NCBI RefSeq assembly: GCF_000721175.1
Contig: NZ_JOEZ01000016.1
Span: forward strand, 124,001 to 188,000
Direction of reading: 5' to 3'
Length of the DNA: 64,000 nt
From: Streptomyces anulatus
Lineage (GTDB): Bacteria > Actinomycetota > Actinomycetes > Streptomycetales > Streptomycetaceae
Below, piece by piece: positions 26,874 through 36,261 of the stretch. Under the pieces are notes generated by a model that worked only from the letters and a program-made list of their open reading frames with translations, was not told the DNA's origin and made no database searches. The position numbers were made by a program, and so were the translations under genes. The number at the start of each line of letters is the position of its first letter. Positions within the stretch are counted from its first letter, which is position 1.

Positions 26874-27842
26874 GTGTCCCACACCTCCGACGCCCCTCGG
26901 GCAAGCAGTCCGGCTCCGCGCGCCGGCTCCCACCGCTTCAGCGCGGTGATCACCCGCATCGCCGAGGAGATGGCCACGCTCAGCGACCGCGGCACCCCGG
27001 CCGACTACATACCGATGCTCGCCGGCGCCGACCCCCGGCGGTTCGGTATGGCCGTCGCGGAGCCGGACGGGACCGTCTACGGTGTCGGCGACTGGCAGCA
27101 GCCGTTCTCGACGCAGTCCATCTCCAAGGTGTTCGCCCTGGCCCTGGCGCTCTCCCTGGACGGCGGGCAGATATGGCGGGGAGTCGGCCGCGAGCCTTCG
27201 GGCAACCCGTTCAATTCCCTGGTGCAGCTGGAATACGAGAACGGGATTCCCCGTAACCCCTTCATCAACGCCGGCGCCCTGGTGGTGACCGACCGGCTGC
27301 AGGCGCTGACCGGGGACGCCGCCGGCCAGGTGCGGGAGCTGCTGCGCTCGGAGAGCGGCAACGCCGCCATCGACTTCATACCGGAGGTCGCCGCCTCCGA
27401 AGCGGCCTTCGGCGACCGCAACGCCGCGCTGGCCCACTTCATGGCCTCCTACGGCAACATCACGCTCCCGGTCCCCGAACTGCTCTCCGCCTACTTCCGC
27501 CAGTGCTCGATCGAGGCGTCGTGCGCGGACCTGGCCCTCTCCGCGGGGTTTCTGGCCCGGCACGGCATCCGGGCCGACGGCTCCGCGCTGCTCACCCGCA
27601 GCCAGGCGAAGCAGGTCAACGCGGTCATGCTCACCTGCGGGACGTACGACGCGGCTGGAGAGTTCGCCTACCGGGTGGGGCTGCCGGGCAAGAGCGGCGT
27701 CGGCGGGGGGATCATCGCCATCGTGCCCGGCGTGTGCACCCTGTGTGTCTGGAGCCCGGGCCTCGACCGGCGCGGCAACTCGGTGGCGGGCGTGTCGGCC
27801 CTTGACCGCTTCACCACGCTCACCGGGCTGTCCGTCTTCTGA
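26874..27842 (+). CDS. glsA: Glutaminase
   Basis: A 322-residue serine-dependent glutaminase (beta-lactamase-like fold) that converts glutamine to glutamate and ammonia. The catalytic Ser-x-x-Lys is in STQSISKVFALAL, and the family motifs NPFINAGAL, YGNITLPVPELLSAYFRQCS and KSGVGGGIIAIVPG are intact. GTG 26874 follows CAGGAA at eight bases; longer upstream frames lack support. It appears monocistronic. Confidence 0.93.
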   Translation: MSHTSDAPRASSPAPRAGSHRFSAVITRIAEEMATLSDRGTPADYIPMLAGADPRRFGMAVAEPDGTVYGVGDWQQPFSTQSISKVFALALALSLDGGQIWRGVGREPSGNPFNSLVQLEYENGIPRNPFINAGALVVTDRLQALTGDAAGQVRELLRSESGNAAIDFIPEVAASEAAFGDRNAALAHFMASYGNITLPVPELLSAYFRQCSIEASCADLALSAGFLARHGIRADGSALLTRSQAKQVNAVMLTCGTYDAAGEFAYRVGLPGKSGVGGGIIAIVPGVCTLCVWSPGLDRRGNSVAGVSALDRFTTLTGLSVF

Positions 27843-27969
27843 CGGGCGTCAGCACGAAAGGGGGAGTACGGGGGAGCGTGACGCTGAAGTGGCTGCGGTC
27901 GCGGCGACGGCACACGGCCTGAACTACGAAGTCGCGCTCTCGCACCCCGTGCCATATATCACCGGCGCT

Positions 27970-28333
27970 ATGGACAGCGGGCGGTACTCGATCGAGATCG
28001 AGCCGGAGGTGCGGCTGTGGCTGGAGAACATTCGGCCGAACGCGTCGCCGACCTGCTCGCCGAGCAGCCCACCACGCTCGACGAACCGCACTCCCGCCAC
28101 CTGGCGGCAAGCTTCGCGAGCTGCGCTTCCGCCTGGGCGATGCCCATCAGCGGATCACCTACTGGCTGGCGCCCGGCCGACGTGTCGTGCTGCTCACCGT
28201 GTTCCGCAAGACCAAGATGCGCGAGCAGGCCGAAGTGGACCGTGCCCACGCTGCACAGCGGTTGTGCGAGGCAGGGCATGAAGCCGCCGCCGAGCACGAC
28301 CTCTACCGCCGCAACCTCAAGGAGAACCGATGA
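27970..28333 (+). pseudogene. HigB/RelE-type toxin pseudogene
   Basis: The parts of a RelE/HigB-like mRNA-interferase toxin are spread over three frames. Frame 1 gives MDSGRYSIEIEPEVRLWLEN from ATG 27970. A different frame then gives AERVADLLAEQPTTLDEPHS from about 28027. After one missing G near 28103 a third frame gives LRELRFRLGDAHQRITYWLA and VVLLTVFRKTKMREQAEV, ending at TGA 28331-28333. Intact relatives have these blocks in one frame with roughly ten extra residues between the first two, so there is a deletion plus a single-base frameshift. The toxin is therefore very likely inactive. The downstream XRE antitoxin-like gene overlaps its stop. Confidence 0.75.
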
Positions 28334-28668
28334 ACCACAGCGAATGGAGGACCCGTCGCCACCGCCAGCTGCTGGGCGAACACCTGGACGCTGACCCCGA
28401 GTACGACCGGGTCTACGAAGAGGCCGGCCTCGCCATGACGTTGGGCAAGGCCGTCCACGACCGGCGTAAGCAGCTGGGCCTGAGCGAGGCCGACCTCGCC
28501 GAGCGCATGCACGTCGGCGTCGATGACATCGAAGGCATCGAGACGGCCACCGAGCTGCCGCCCATCGCGGTCATCATGCGCTTGGCCCGCGCATTGGACC
28601 TCACGGTGGACGTGCACCTCGCCGGCGGAGACGAGCCCACTGTCACCATCGTCGCCCCAGCGGCCTGA
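28330..28668 (+). CDS. XRE-family antitoxin-like protein (HigA type)
   Basis: A 112-residue protein whose ATG 28330 overlaps the toxin pseudogene stop (ATGA). The N-terminal region (RRHRQLLGEHLDADPEYDRV) is the usual start of HigA-like antitoxins, and the HTH is KAVHDRRKQLGLSEADLAERM to VMRLARALDL. In an intact system it would bind the toxin and repress the operon. With the toxin broken it may survive as a regulator or as an anti-toxin against related systems elsewhere. Confidence 0.8.
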   Translation: MNHSEWRTRRHRQLLGEHLDADPEYDRVYEEAGLAMTLGKAVHDRRKQLGLSEADLAERMHVGVDDIEGIETATELPPIAVIMRLARALDLTVDVHLAGGDEPTVTIVAPAA

Positions 28669-28682
28669 GGCGGGGAGGAGCC

Positions 28683-28919
28683 ATGCAGGACCAGCCTTCC
28701 GCGCTCGCCCGTGAGCTTGGGCAACTCGTCCACGACCGGCGCATCGAGCTCGGGCTGTCCCAGGCCGAGCTGGCCGAGCGGTGCGGGATGAAGCAGCCGC
28801 AGATCTCCCGCTTCGAAGGCGGCGGGACCGTGCCCACGCTTCCCCTCCTGCGCCGCCTGGCTCAGGCTCTCGGCGCCGATCTGACCATCAGCCTCATCCC
28901 GCACGACAAAGCCGCTTGA
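28683..28919 (+). CDS. Second small XRE-family protein
   Basis: A 78-residue protein consisting almost only of an HTH_3 domain (ELGQLVHDRRIELGLSQAEL then AERCGMKQPQISRFEGGGTV), 14 bases after the first antitoxin gene with GGGGAGGAG upstream. It shares LVHDRR-ELGLS-A-LAER with its neighbour, suggesting they arose by duplication or that it is the HTH of a second toxin-antitoxin set. Confidence 0.8.
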   Translation: MQDQPSALARELGQLVHDRRIELGLSQAELAERCGMKQPQISRFEGGGTVPTLPLLRRLAQALGADLTISLIPHDKAA

Positions 28920-29176
28920 CACGCATTCGGAATTCCTGGAATTCCCCAGGCGGTGTAGTCCGCCGACGGCAGTAGTGACGGCAACACCGGCGGACGCCAG
29001 CGCACAAGCACGGACGTCGATTTGCCGGCCTGCCGGACCATCGCGAGGTTCGCGATCGACGCCTACGCGCCGGCCCGCTAGGCCGCCGATCCGGAGGCCG
29101 CGGTGGACGAGGTCTTCCGGATGATCGACGCGGCGCGGGGGGCCTCCCGCCCGATCAGAGGCCACCTGACAGGCTC
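28920..29176. other. Gene-poor gap with remnants
   Basis: No intact gene is seen. Near 28929 the palindrome GGAATTCC occurs twice, nine bases apart. From about 29040 a plus-strand frame reads [11 protein letters not shown], stop, then [20 protein letters not shown], which looks like a decayed coding sequence. The right end of the gap carries a partial copy of the 14-bp-IR repeat. Confidence 0.45.
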
Positions 29177-29178
29177 TC
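29157..29178. repeat. Truncated right end of the inverted-repeat element
   Basis: GAGGCCACCTGACAGGCTCTCAG resembles the right terminus of the elements at 11394-11555 and 31948-32110 (which read GAAGGCCACCCGACAGGCTC). Only about 22 bases are left, adjoining the phosphatase stop codon. Confidence 0.5.
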
Positions 29179-30370
29179 AGGCGTCCGACCGGCGGTCCAC
29201 GCTGCGAGGGCCTTGCCAGTCCAGGCACAGGACGGTGGCGTCGTCCTTCGGCGGCCGGCCGCCATAGGCGTCGGCCACCGCGGCGACCAAGGTGCGGACG
29301 ACCTCGCGCGGGTGCTCGGCCGCGGTCCGCAGCAGGAGGCCGGGCAGGTCGACCGTCTCCGCTTCGCGTTCCTGCATTCCGTCGGTGAACAGCACGAGGC
29401 GGTCACCGGGGCGCAGGTCGATGTCCTGTACCTCGTACGAGCCCTGAGGGGTGAACCCGAACGGCATGTTGACGACCAGGCCCAGTTCCTCGACCGTGCC
29501 GTCGCGCAGGCGGAGTGGCCAGGGGTGCCCGGCGTTGACCAGCTGGGCGCCGCTTCCGTCAAGGGCGATGCGGAGCAACTGACCCGTGGCGTAGGCGTGA
29601 CGCCCGTGGTCGAGAAGGGCCTGATGCATGTGGCGCGCCTGCTCGGCGAGGTCCGATCCGGCGCGGCGGGCGCCGCGGGAGGCGTTCACGACCAGGGTGG
29701 CGGTGAGGGAGGCGTCGACGTCGTGGCCCATGGCGTCGGTGACGGACAGGTGCAGGGTGTCGTGGTCGAGGCTGTAGTCGTAGGTGTCCCCGGCGATGTC
29801 GGAGGCCGGGACCAGGGCCCCGGCGAGGGCGAATTCGGCGCCCTCGCAGGAGGGGGCCGAGGGGAGGAGCTGCCGCTGGATCTCCGCCGCCAGGCTGACC
29901 GTCGTGGTGCGGTTTCCCCAGTGGTAGAGGTCGGTGAAGCGACGGTCGGTGACGATGATGTACGCCAGTGCGTGCGCGGCCTCCTCGACCTGCTCCAGCA
30001 CGGTCTCGGTCACGAAGTCGAGGAACAGCTCCAGCACGCCGACGGTGTCACCGCGGTTGGTGACCGGCGCGAGCACACGGTGCCCCAGCCCGCCCTCCTC
30101 CGCCAGCACCGGCTTCTGGGCGCGCAGAACCTTGTCGTAGATGCCGCTGCCGGCCAGGGGGACTCGCTCGGTCCGTTGCTCCTGGGGGGCGACGGCCGTG
30201 TCGTTGACCCGCAGCAGACGGCTGCCGACCACATCGACGAACAGGAACGACACGTACCGCGCACCGAACCGGGTGCGCAGGTCGCGCGCCACGACATCGA
30301 TCGAGTCCACCGGGGCCGCGTTCTCCGCCGCCGCCAGCACTTCGGCCAGTCCCATCCGGTCACACGTCAC
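29177..30370 (-). CDS. PP2C-type serine phosphatase with GAF-like domain (RsbU/SpoIIE family)
   Basis: A protein of about 397 residues. Residues 1-170 look like a GAF sensor domain ([40 protein letters not shown]). Residues 180-390 are a SpoIIE/RsbU PP2C phosphatase ([67 protein letters not shown]) with metal-binding Asp residues in place. Such proteins dephosphorylate anti-sigma-factor antagonists. The start is uncertain: GTG 30370 has GGAGG five bases upstream; ATG 30355 is the alternative. Confidence 0.85.
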   Translation of the reverse strand: MTCDRMGLAEVLAAAENAAPVDSIDVVARDLRTRFGARYVSFLFVDVVGSRLLRVNDTAVAPQEQRTERVPLAGSGIYDKVLRAQKPVLAEEGGLGHRVLAPVTNRGDTVGVLELFLDFVTETVLEQVEEAAHALAYIIVTDRRFTDLYHWGNRTTTVSLAAEIQRQLLPSAPSCEGAEFALAGALVPASDIAGDTYDYSLDHDTLHLSVTDAMGHDVDASLTATLVVNASRGARRAGSDLAEQARHMHQALLDHGRHAYATGQLLRIALDGSGAQLVNAGHPWPLRLRDGTVEELGLVVNMPFGFTPQGSYEVQDIDLRPGDRLVLFTDGMQEREAETVDLPGLLLRTAAEHPREVVRTLVAAVADAYGGRPPKDDATVLCLDWQGPRSVDRRSDA

Positions 30371-30798
30371 CACAGCCTCCAGAAGTTGAGAGTGCTTCTG
30401 CCCGCTGACGCCTTTCTCATTGCCCCGGTCGAGGAATCCTGCGGTGACGGCGAACGGTTCCGGCCGGGGCGTCCGCTCACAGGTGCGCCCGGAACGAGCC
30501 GGGTCCACCGGCCGTGCTCAGCTCCGCGCGCAGGGCCTGGTGGTCCGGGAGCCATGCCGGGTCCTCGGGCACGGCCACCGTGGCGGCGCGCACCATGGAC
30601 GGCGTCCCGCAACACGCGGACGAACGCGCTGCCGCGCCGGGCCGGGGTGGAGGCCATCAGCGTCGTCGGCGCGGAGCCGGGCCGGGGCCGAGGCGGCGGG
30701 CACCGCATGACCTGCCCGCCGATCCGCGACGCGGTGTCGTTCCGACCGCAGGAGACCGACGGTGCCGCCACTCGTCCGGCGTACGCGACAATGGAGCA
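30371..30798. other. Intergenic region, no gene seen
   Basis: This 428-base interval between the divergent phosphatase and dusB has open frames on both strands, but none has family features or a convincing start. A minus-strand frame (30600-30700) ending in Pro/Gly/Ala-rich low-complexity sequence was judged non-coding. Promoters for both flanking genes are expected here; GACAATG 14 bases before the dusB ATG resembles a -10 element close to the start. Confidence 0.4.
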
Positions 30799-31947
30799 AT
30801 GACCACGCTCGCCCCCGTTCTCCCGCAGCTCCGCATCGGCCCGCACACCGTGCAGCCGCCGGTCGTGCTGGCCCCGATGGCCGGCATCACCAACGCCCCG
30901 TTCCGGACGCTGTGCCGGGAGCTCTCCGGCGGCAAGGGGCTGTTCGTCAGCGAGATGATCACCACGCGGGCGCTGGTCGAGCGCAACGAGAAGACCATGC
31001 AGCTCATCCACTTCGACGCGACCGAGACCCCGCGCTCGATCCAGCTCTACGGAGTGGACCCGGTCACCGTCGGCAAGGCGGTCCGGATGATCGTCGACGA
31101 GGATCTCGCCGACCACATCGACCTGAACTTCGGCTGCCCGGTCCCCAAGGTAACCCGCAAGGGCGGCGGGTCCGCGCTGCCGTACAAGCGTCCCCTGCTG
31201 CGGGCCATCCTCAAGGAAGCCGTCTCCAACGCCGGGCACCTCCCGGTCACCATCAAGATGCGCAAGGGCATCGACGACGACCACCTCACCTTCCTCGACG
31301 CCGGCCGCATCGCCGTCGAGGAGGGCGTCACCGCCGTCGCCCTGCACGGGCGCACCACCGCCCAGCACTACGGCGGCACCGCCGACTGGGACGCCATCGC
31401 CCGGCTCAAGGAGCACGTCCCGGAGATTCCCGTTCTCGGCAACGGCGACATCTGGTGCGCCGACGACGCCCTGCGGATGATGCGGGAGACCGGCTGCGAC
31501 GGTGTCGTCGTCGGACGCGGCTGCCTCGGCCGGCCCTGGCTCTTCGCCGACCTGGTGAACGCCATGGAGGGGCGCGAGGCCCGGCACGCGCCCACCCTGC
31601 GCCTGGTCGCGGACGTCATGGTGCGCCACGCGACGCTGCTAGGGGAGTGGATCGGCGACGAGGCCCGTGGCGTGATCGACTTCCGTAAGCACGTCGCCTG
31701 GTATCTCAAGGGCTTCGCGGTCGGCTCCGAGATGCGCAAGAAGCTGGCGATCACCTCCTCGCTGGAGGAGCTGAGCGGTCAGCTGCACGAGCTGGAACTC
31801 GACCAGCCCTGGCCGGACGGCGCCGACGGGCCGCGCGGGCGGACCTCGGGCAACAACCGGGTCGTCCTGCCGGACGGCTGGCTGAAGGACCCGTACGACT
31901 GCGCGGGCATCAGCGCCGAAGCGGAGCTGGACACCTCCGGCGGCTGA
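30799..31947 (+). CDS. dusB: tRNA-dihydrouridine synthase
   Basis: A 382-residue FMN-dependent DusB-type enzyme that reduces uridine in tRNA. Signatures are [36 protein letters not shown] with the catalytic Cys, [17 protein letters not shown] and [17 protein letters not shown] 30799 has GGAG close upstream. The 30-residue C-terminal extension ([16 protein letters not shown]) is low in conservation. A dispersed repeat begins directly after its stop codon. Confidence 0.95.
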   Translation: MTTLAPVLPQLRIGPHTVQPPVVLAPMAGITNAPFRTLCRELSGGKGLFVSEMITTRALVERNEKTMQLIHFDATETPRSIQLYGVDPVTVGKAVRMIVDEDLADHIDLNFGCPVPKVTRKGGGSALPYKRPLLRAILKEAVSNAGHLPVTIKMRKGIDDDHLTFLDAGRIAVEEGVTAVALHGRTTAQHYGGTADWDAIARLKEHVPEIPVLGNGDIWCADDALRMMRETGCDGVVVGRGCLGRPWLFADLVNAMEGREARHAPTLRLVADVMVRHATLLGEWIGDEARGVIDFRKHVAWYLKGFAVGSEMRKKLAITSSLEELSGQLHELELDQPWPDGADGPRGRTSGNNRVVLPDGWLKDPYDCAGISAEAELDTSGG

Positions 31948-32110
31948 GAGCCTGTCGGGTGACCTCTGGCCGGGCGGCCCCGCCGTGGCACGCACGCTTC
32001 CGGCGTTGCCGAAACGCCCTGGCAGCTCCGCTACGAGGACCTCTCGGCGCCTGGGAACCGCACGCACCTGAGCGCGTCCGCTTTCCGGTCGAAGGCCACC
32101 CGACAGGCTC
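31948..32110. repeat. Dispersed repeat with 14-bp terminal inverted repeats, copy 2
   Basis: A 163-base element with ends GAGCCTGTCGGGTG and its exact complement, closely similar over its length to 11394-11555. It begins at the base after the dusB TGA. TGA occurs on both flanks (31945-31947 and 32111-32113), a possible 3-bp target duplication, though the left copy is also the stop codon. No gene inside. Confidence 0.8.
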
Positions 32111-32136
32111 TGAGCAGGTACGCGTACGAGACGCTC

Positions 32137-32934
32137 TCAGCCGCCCACGTCCGGGCCCGCGCGCCGCTCCAGTGGTGCCGCCGCCGCGGAGTTCATCACG
32201 TTGAAGACGACGCTCCCCGCCCGGTAGCGGTCGTCCGTCCATTCGATGGCCCGGCCCGCCGCCGTGTACGTCAGGTGCCGCTGCCGCAGCAGCGGGCTGG
32301 CCCGGCGCACTCCCAGCAGCCGGGCGTCCTCGCTGCCCGCCGCGACCGCGTCGATCAGATGCTCGCCGTACTGCGCGACGATGCCGGCCCGCTCCGCGAT
32401 GCCGTCCATGATCGATACGCAGTCCTCGGGCAGCGCGCGGACCACCGGGGCCACCCAGTCCGCGTACACCGTCCGCTCGACCATCACCGGCTCCCCGTCC
32501 AGCCGGCGCAGCCGCAGCACGTACAGCACCTCGCTGCCCGGCTCGGCGTCCAGCCGCGCGGCCTCCTCGTCGGTCGCGGGCCGGGTGGCGCGGGCCAGGA
32601 TCCGGCCGGAGACCTCGCAGCCCATCGCCCGCGCCCACTGCGCGAAGCTGTTGAGCTGCTGGAAGCTCTGCCGCCGCTCCTGGCGCAGGACCACCCTGCG
32701 GGCCCCCTGCCGGGAGCCGATCAGGCCTTCGGACGCCAGCAGCGCCACCGCCTGGCGGACCGTGCCGCGCGAGGCCTTCCAGCGGGTGGCGAGGTCGCTC
32801 TCGGACGGCAGCCGGGAGCCCGGCGGATAGGCGCCGCCCCGGATCGCCTGCCGCAGCGACTCGGCGATCTCCTCGTAGCGTGAACGGCCCACGCGCCCCC
32901 CGTCGGTCGGCTGATACGGACCCAGGCTGTGCAC
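32137..32934 (-). CDS. GntR-family regulator with UTRA domain (HutC subfamily)
   Basis: A 265-residue regulator. The winged helix is RYEEIAESLRQAIRGGAYPP with SRLPSESDLATRWKASRGTV and LLASEGLIGSRQGARR; the C-terminal UTRA ligand-binding domain covers roughly residues 100-250 (EPVMVERTVYADWVAPV, LLRQRHLTYTAAGRAIEW). It starts at GTG 32934 without a strong ribosome-binding site. It is divergent from the ABC importer operon and is its probable ligand-responsive repressor; two palindromes lie between them. Confidence 0.88.
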   Translation of the reverse strand: MHSLGPYQPTDGGRVGRSRYEEIAESLRQAIRGGAYPPGSRLPSESDLATRWKASRGTVRQAVALLASEGLIGSRQGARRVVLRQERRQSFQQLNSFAQWARAMGCEVSGRILARATRPATDEEAARLDAEPGSEVLYVLRLRRLDGEPVMVERTVYADWVAPVVRALPEDCVSIMDGIAERAGIVAQYGEHLIDAVAAGSEDARLLGVRRASPLLRQRHLTYTAAGRAIEWTDDRYRAGSVVFNVMNSAAAAPLERRAGPDVGG

Positions 32935-33069
32935 AGGTCGGTGTCTGTGTCATGGTCCGGTATCTCACTCTAGCGCCCCTTCGGAGCGTCGCCGCGTACG
33001 GTCCCGTACCTACCACAACCCCGCTATGACGGGCTTTCCTCTTCCTCGGCTCTTGCGGCACCGGCCATA

Positions 33070-33083
33070 GGACGTTAACGTCC
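33070..33083. promoter_or_regulatory. Palindrome in the GntR/importer intergenic region
   Basis: GGACGTTAACGTCC is a perfect 14-base palindrome midway between the divergent GntR and importer genes, in a position suited to an operator or promoter element. Confidence 0.45.
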
Positions 33084-33114
33084 CGGACACCTGGAGCGGG
33101 CGAACTGATGCCAG

Positions 33115-33128
33115 CTTGTATGAACAAG
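33115..33128. promoter_or_regulatory. Putative GntR operator before the ABC importer
   Basis: CTTGTATGAACAAG has 5-base inverted arms with a 4-base centre, 31 bases upstream of the binding-protein start. Small AT-rich palindromes of this layout are typical HutC-type operators. Confidence 0.5.
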
Positions 33129-33159
33129 TGGTACTCACTTCGCTCCCGGGAGACACACC

Positions 33160-34338
33160 GTGCGCAGAGCCCGACCCCGCCCCCGTATCCGCGCCAACGG
33201 CCGTGCCGTTGCCGCTCTCGCCCTCTCCACCGCCGCCCTCACCGCGCTCACCGCGTGCGGCGCCGCTCCCGAGGACAAGGCCGAGACCGGGGTGAACGGG
33301 GTGAAGTCCACCGAGGCCACCTCGGTCGCCGACTTCGGCGGGCTGGAGAAGCTGGTCGCCGCCGCCGAGAAGGAGGGCGAGCTGAACGTGATCGCCCTGC
33401 CGCCGGACTGGGCGAACTACGGCGAGATCATCAAGGCCTTCCAGGCCAAGTACAAGGTCAAGATCAAGAGCGAGACCCCGGACGCCTCCAGCTCCGACGA
33501 GATAGCCGCCGTCAAGTCCCGCAAGGGCCAGAAGCGCGCCCCCGACGTCCTCGACCTCGGTATCGCCTTCGCCCGCAGCGGCGCCGCCGAGAACCTCTTC
33601 GCCCCGTACAAGGTCACCGCCTGGGACAAGATCCCCGACAGCCAGAAGGACGCGGACGGCCGCTGGTACAACGACTACGGCGGCTACGTCTCCATCGGCT
33701 GCGACGCCGCCCGCATCACCACCTGCCCCGAGACCTTCGCCGACCTGCTGAAGCCCGAGTACAAGGGCAAGGTCGCCCTCAACGGAAACCCGACCAAGTC
33801 CGGCTCCGCGTTCGGCGGCGTGTACGCGGCGTCCCTCGCCGACAAGGGCTCGTTCGGCGACATCCAGCCCGGCATCGACTTCTTCGGCAAGCTGAAGAAG
33901 AGCGGCAACTTCATCCCCGTCGAGTCCACCCCGGCCACCGTCGAGAAGGGCGAGACGCCGATCAGCATCGACTGGGACTACCTGAACGCCGGGTACGCCG
34001 ACCAGTTCAAGGGCAAGGGCGTCGACTGGAAGGTCTCCGTTCCGGCCGACGGCGTGTACGCCCAGTTCTACTCGCAGGCCATCAACAAGGACGCCCCGCA
34101 CCCGGCCGCCGCCCGCCTGTGGATGGAGTACCTCTACAGCGCCGAGGGCCAGAACCTCTGGCTCAAGGGCTACGCCCGCCCGGTGCTGCTGCCCGCCATG
34201 ACCGAGGACGGCACGGCCGACGAGACCTTCGTCGCCAAGCTGCCGAAGGTCGAGGGCACCCCGTCCTTCCCCTCCTCCGAGGAGCTGGACCAGGCCAACG
34301 CCACCCTCGCCGAGAACTGGGACAAGGCCGTCTCCTGA
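33160..34338 (+). CDS. ABC transporter substrate-binding lipoprotein
   Basis: A 392-residue periplasmic-binding protein with a lipoprotein signal (ALSTAALTALTACG). The fold is of the spermidine/iron/phosphonate (PotD-like) group: EGELNVIALPPDWANYGEII, DVLDLGIAFARS, WYNDYGGYVSIGCDA and the hinge-type SIDWDYLNAGYADQF. The stretch ARLWMEYLYSAEGQNLWLKG is typical of binding proteins for iron or aminoethylphosphonate-like importers. It begins at GTG 33160 with GGGAG eleven bases upstream. It heads a five-gene operon with two permeases, an ATPase and a HAD hydrolase. The ligand is not determined. Confidence 0.88.
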   Translation: MRRARPRPRIRANGRAVAALALSTAALTALTACGAAPEDKAETGVNGVKSTEATSVADFGGLEKLVAAAEKEGELNVIALPPDWANYGEIIKAFQAKYKVKIKSETPDASSSDEIAAVKSRKGQKRAPDVLDLGIAFARSGAAENLFAPYKVTAWDKIPDSQKDADGRWYNDYGGYVSIGCDAARITTCPETFADLLKPEYKGKVALNGNPTKSGSAFGGVYAASLADKGSFGDIQPGIDFFGKLKKSGNFIPVESTPATVEKGETPISIDWDYLNAGYADQFKGKGVDWKVSVPADGVYAQFYSQAINKDAPHPAAARLWMEYLYSAEGQNLWLKGYARPVLLPAMTEDGTADETFVAKLPKVEGTPSFPSSEELDQANATLAENWDKAVS

Positions 34339-35264
34339 TGACCGTCCTCCATCCGTCCGCCGCCCCGGGTCCCGGGGCGGCCGCCCCCACCGGCCGGAAG
34401 GCCGCAGGCCGTACGCGCCGCCGCAGGCCGCCCCGCGCCTGGCTCGGCGCGCTCCCGCTGCTCGTCTTCGCCGGGCTCTGCTTCGGACTGCCCGCCGGGG
34501 CCCTGCTGTACGGGGCGCTCACCCGCACCGACCCGGCCGCCGGCACCACCGAACTCACCGGCGAGCACCTGTCGCGCTCGCTCCAGGGGCCCTACCTCAC
34601 CTCGCTCACCGGCAGCGTCCAGCTGTCCGCGCTGACCGCCGCGCTCGCCACCGTGCTCGGGGTGCTGATCGCCCAAGCCGTCGTCACCTCCCGGCGCGGC
34701 GCCCTGCGCGGCGCGGTGCTCACCGCCTCCGGGGTGCTCGCCAACTTCGGCGGGATCCCGCTCGCCTTCGCCTTCGTCGCGACCCTCGGCATCTCCGGGG
34801 TCGTCACGGAGATCGGGCACCTGGACGCCCTCGGCTGGAACCTCTACTCCTTCACCGGGCTCACCGTCATCTACCTCTACTTCCTCATCCCCCTCATGGT
34901 GCTCGTCGTCGTCCCCGCACTGGACGGGCTGCGCCCGCAGTGGCGGGAGGCCGCGCTCAACACCGGGGCCACCACCTGGCAGTTCTGGCGCCACGTCGGC
35001 CTGCCGGTCCTCGCGCCCTCGCTGCTCGGCGGCTTCGTCCTGCTCTTCGGCAGCGCCTTCGCCGCGCACGCCACGGCCGCCGCCCTGGTCGGCGGCTCCG
35101 TCCCGCTGGTCACCCTGAAGATCGCCGACGCGCTCTCGGGCAACGTCCTGGTCGGCCAGGAGAACGTCGCCCTGGCGCTGAGCCTCGACATGATCGTGAT
35201 CGCCGGACTGGTGATGGCGGTCTACCTGCCCCTCCAGCGACGGAGTTCCCGATGGCTGCGCTGA
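34338..35264 (+). CDS. ABC transporter permease (first)
   Basis: A 308-residue membrane protein with six hydrophobic segments after a 40-residue Arg/Pro-rich cytoplasmic N-terminus. The ATPase-contact EAA loop is seen as WREAALNTGATTWQFWRHVGLPVLAPSL. ATG 34338 overlaps the binding-protein stop by one base (TGATG). Confidence 0.88.
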   Translation: MTVLHPSAAPGPGAAAPTGRKAAGRTRRRRPPRAWLGALPLLVFAGLCFGLPAGALLYGALTRTDPAAGTTELTGEHLSRSLQGPYLTSLTGSVQLSALTAALATVLGVLIAQAVVTSRRGALRGAVLTASGVLANFGGIPLAFAFVATLGISGVVTEIGHLDALGWNLYSFTGLTVIYLYFLIPLMVLVVVPALDGLRPQWREAALNTGATTWQFWRHVGLPVLAPSLLGGFVLLFGSAFAAHATAAALVGGSVPLVTLKIADALSGNVLVGQENVALALSLDMIVIAGLVMAVYLPLQRRSSRWLR

Positions 35265-36256
35265 CCCCCGTCTCCAGGCCCCCTGTCTCCGGGCCCCCTG
35301 TCTCCACGGCTCCCGTCGCCGCCCCGGTGAAGCCCGCCCGTCGCCGCCCGCGCTACTGGCGCGGGGCCGTGCTCACCGTCGCCGGGCTGTACTTCCTCAC
35401 CCCACTGGTCTCCTCTTTCGTCTTCACCGTCCATGTGCCGAACCAGGGCGTCACCTTCGCCGCGTACAGCGGGATCCTGTCGGCCGACGGCTTCACCGAG
35501 AGCCTGTTCCTCTCGCTCTCCCTCGCCTGCGCCACCATCGCGCTGGCCCTGCTGCTCGTCGTGCCCGCGCTGGTCGCGGTCCGGCTCGGACCGCCCCGGC
35601 TGCGGGCGGTCGTCGAGATCGTCTGCATGCTGCCCCTGGTGGTGCCGCCGATCGCCCTGGTCACCGGGATCGCCACCGTGCTGCGCTGGGGGCCCGACCA
35701 CTTCTCCCGCACCCCGCTCTACCAGACCTTCCTCGCCGTGCAGAACGAGTCGTTCCCGGTGGTGCTGGTGCTCGCCTACACCGTGCTGGCGCTGCCGTTC
35801 GTGCACCGCTCGCTGGACGCCGGACTGCGCGCGGTCGATGTGCCGACGCTGGTGGAGGCGGCCCGGAACTGCGGGGCCGGGCGGCTGTACGTGATCCTCC
35901 GCGTCATCCTGCCCAATCTGCGCTCCTCGCTCGCCGGGGCCTCCTTCCTGACCTTGGCGCTGGTGCTCGGCGAGTACACCGTCGCCTCGCTGCTGGGCTT
36001 CCGCCCCTTCGCGGTGTGGATCGTCTCCGTCTCCGGCGCCGAGGCCCGGATGTCCGTCGCGGTGTCCCTGCTCAGCCTGCTGATCACCTGGGCGCTGCTG
36101 CTCGTCCTCTCCCGCGCCGGAACCGGTTCGTCCGCCGCCGTCCCCGCCGCCGGGCCCTCCACTGCCCCGGCCGCCACGACCCCGGCCGCCTCCGCCCCGG
36201 CCGCCTCCGCCGGCGGCCCGTCCACCGCCCCCACCGCCGTACCCGGCAAGGAGTAG
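35252..36256 (+). CDS. ABC transporter permease (second)
   Basis: A 334-residue permease with six membrane segments; the EAA loop reads LVEAARNCGAGRLYVILRVILP. The start at 35252 lies inside the first permease (13-base overlap) after GGAG. The N-terminus carries a threefold VSRPPVSGPPVS-like repeat coded by short tandem DNA repeats. The last 50 residues are a low-complexity Ala/Pro/Ser/Thr tail, unusual for a permease and probably not needed for transport. Confidence 0.88.
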   Translation: MAALTPVSRPPVSGPPVSTAPVAAPVKPARRRPRYWRGAVLTVAGLYFLTPLVSSFVFTVHVPNQGVTFAAYSGILSADGFTESLFLSLSLACATIALALLLVVPALVAVRLGPPRLRAVVEIVCMLPLVVPPIALVTGIATVLRWGPDHFSRTPLYQTFLAVQNESFPVVLVLAYTVLALPFVHRSLDAGLRAVDVPTLVEAARNCGAGRLYVILRVILPNLRSSLAGASFLTLALVLGEYTVASLLGFRPFAVWIVSVSGAEARMSVAVSLLSLLITWALLLVLSRAGTGSSAAVPAAGPSTAPAATTPAASAPAASAGGPSTAPTAVPGKE

Positions 36257-36261
36257 CCACC

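Noticed and set aside
30600..30720. Minus-strand frame between the phosphatase and dusB that looks briefly protein-like
   Set aside because: No start, ribosome-binding site or recognisable domain; composition is low-complexity Pro/Gly/Arg.
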